Below are positions 63,490-64,000 of a stretch of DNA of 64,000 nt, in pieces (within the stretch, counting starts at the first letter, position 1; every line of letters begins with the position of its first letter). The DNA is from Schistosoma mansoni (taxonomy: Eukaryota > Platyhelminthes > Trematoda > Strigeidida > Schistosomatidae), in the NCBI RefSeq assembly GCF_000237925.1, contig NC_031500.1:5515254-5579253 (forward strand), given 5' to 3'. A program made the translations under genes and the position numbers. The notes below the pieces were generated by a model. The model had not been told where the DNA came from. It did not search any database and saw only the letters and a list, made by a program, of their open reading frames with translations.

Positions 63490-64000
63490 GGTCTGTACCT
63501 GATGATACGTCTTGTAGGTTGAACGCTATATTCAGATCCTAAGCTATTCAGATAACCCCAGACTGGAACTACTCAGCGACTTGAACACCAGAGAGAAGAC
63601 ACGAGTATGAGAGAAACACTTTACTGCAAGGTTCATTTTTGTACAGAAAATCATAGGTATTTATAGATGTTAGCGTATATTAAATCGACATCCTATTCCA
63701 GCCAATCCATTAACGACATATTATGCTACCGACCAATAGTAGCACGCCACATTGGAACTCTAGAATGTTCCATCGTACTCTGATTGGCTGGGGCTCATTT
63801 TGGGCCTCTGGAAGCTCTGTTGGAGTTCTCCGGAAGCCGACTCAACACCTCCCCCGAATGAGATTTCTTTCTAGGGTCAACCTGTAGTTTGACAACTGGG
63901 TTGCGACGTCGTCCCATTATTCTCGTCGTCTTCCTTGTCCACGGCTTCTTTTCAGTGTCCTTGGGCATTTGTGGCATTGGTGCATCTAAGATTAAATCTA
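63490..64000 (-). mobile_element. LTR retroelement 3' end, running off the window
   Basis: Minus strand, read from the window edge inward: the end of a polyprotein frame (63977-63795, basic, Arg/Lys-rich), a purine-rich tract (GGGGGAGG region, 63856-63848) and then a probable 3' LTR beginning TGTTGAGTCGG at 63847. The LTR contains a TATA-like CTATAAATACC near 63660. Its inner end is uncertain (about 63500). The rest of the element lies beyond the window, so family and completeness cannot be judged; Ty3/gypsy is likely. It differs from the Boudicca-like LTRs. Confidence 0.6.

Noticed and set aside
1-64000. CRISPR array, bacterial operon or phage content
   Set aside because: Intron-rich eukaryotic genes and retroelements throughout; no spaced short direct repeats of CRISPR type.

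Overview
The window looks like nuclear DNA of a blood fluke (genus Schistosoma; species not determined). It is strongly AT-rich. It carries split genes with GT-AG introns, clusters of very short introns at gene 5' ends, retroelements of schistosome type (CR1-like and RTE/SR2-like LINEs, a Penelope-like GIY-YIG fragment, a Boudicca-like Ty3/gypsy relic), and tRNA-derived SINEs with hammerhead-ribozyme-like bodies of the Sm-alpha kind.

Three host genes are supported by splice-consistent exons. (1) 1-5116, plus strand: the 3' part of an SH2D4A/B-like SH2 protein. (2) 11700-46371, plus strand: a complete gene for the delta subunit of the AP-3 adaptor complex, with 25 exons whose phases all agree and 1363 codons before the stop. 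(3) 58217-51795, minus strand: a G3BP/Rasputin-like stress-granule protein with an NTF2-like domain at the start and an RGG tail at the end; its RRM exons were not found with confidence. AP3D1 and G3BP are convergent. The three genes have no obvious shared pathway: phosphotyrosine-type signalling, endosome/lysosome-related sorting, and RNA granules.

The rest is intergenic and intronic DNA full of repeats. 5.1-11.7 kb is intergenic with a solo LTR (8461-8786). AP3D1 introns hold SR2-like LINE ends, a Penelope-like fragment, SINE copies, two copies of a ~500-bp repeat (30.3 and 37.3 kb) and several copies of a repeat with an AAAT-rich tail. 46.4-51.8 kb is intergenic with an exact 141-bp tandem duplication and a hammerhead-type SINE. 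A CR1-like LINE fragment (54.5-55.7 kb) and an exact 166-bp tandem duplication lie inside G3BP. A broken Boudicca-like Ty3/gypsy element starts about 300 bp upstream of the G3BP start codon and carries a two-level nested insertion. The right edge cuts an LTR element on the minus strand.

No clearly undescribed system was found. The most interesting signals are the SH2 domain lacking its FLVR arginine, the hammerhead-like SINE families, the nested LTR insertions with target-site duplications, the ultra-short introns, and the two exact tandem duplications.
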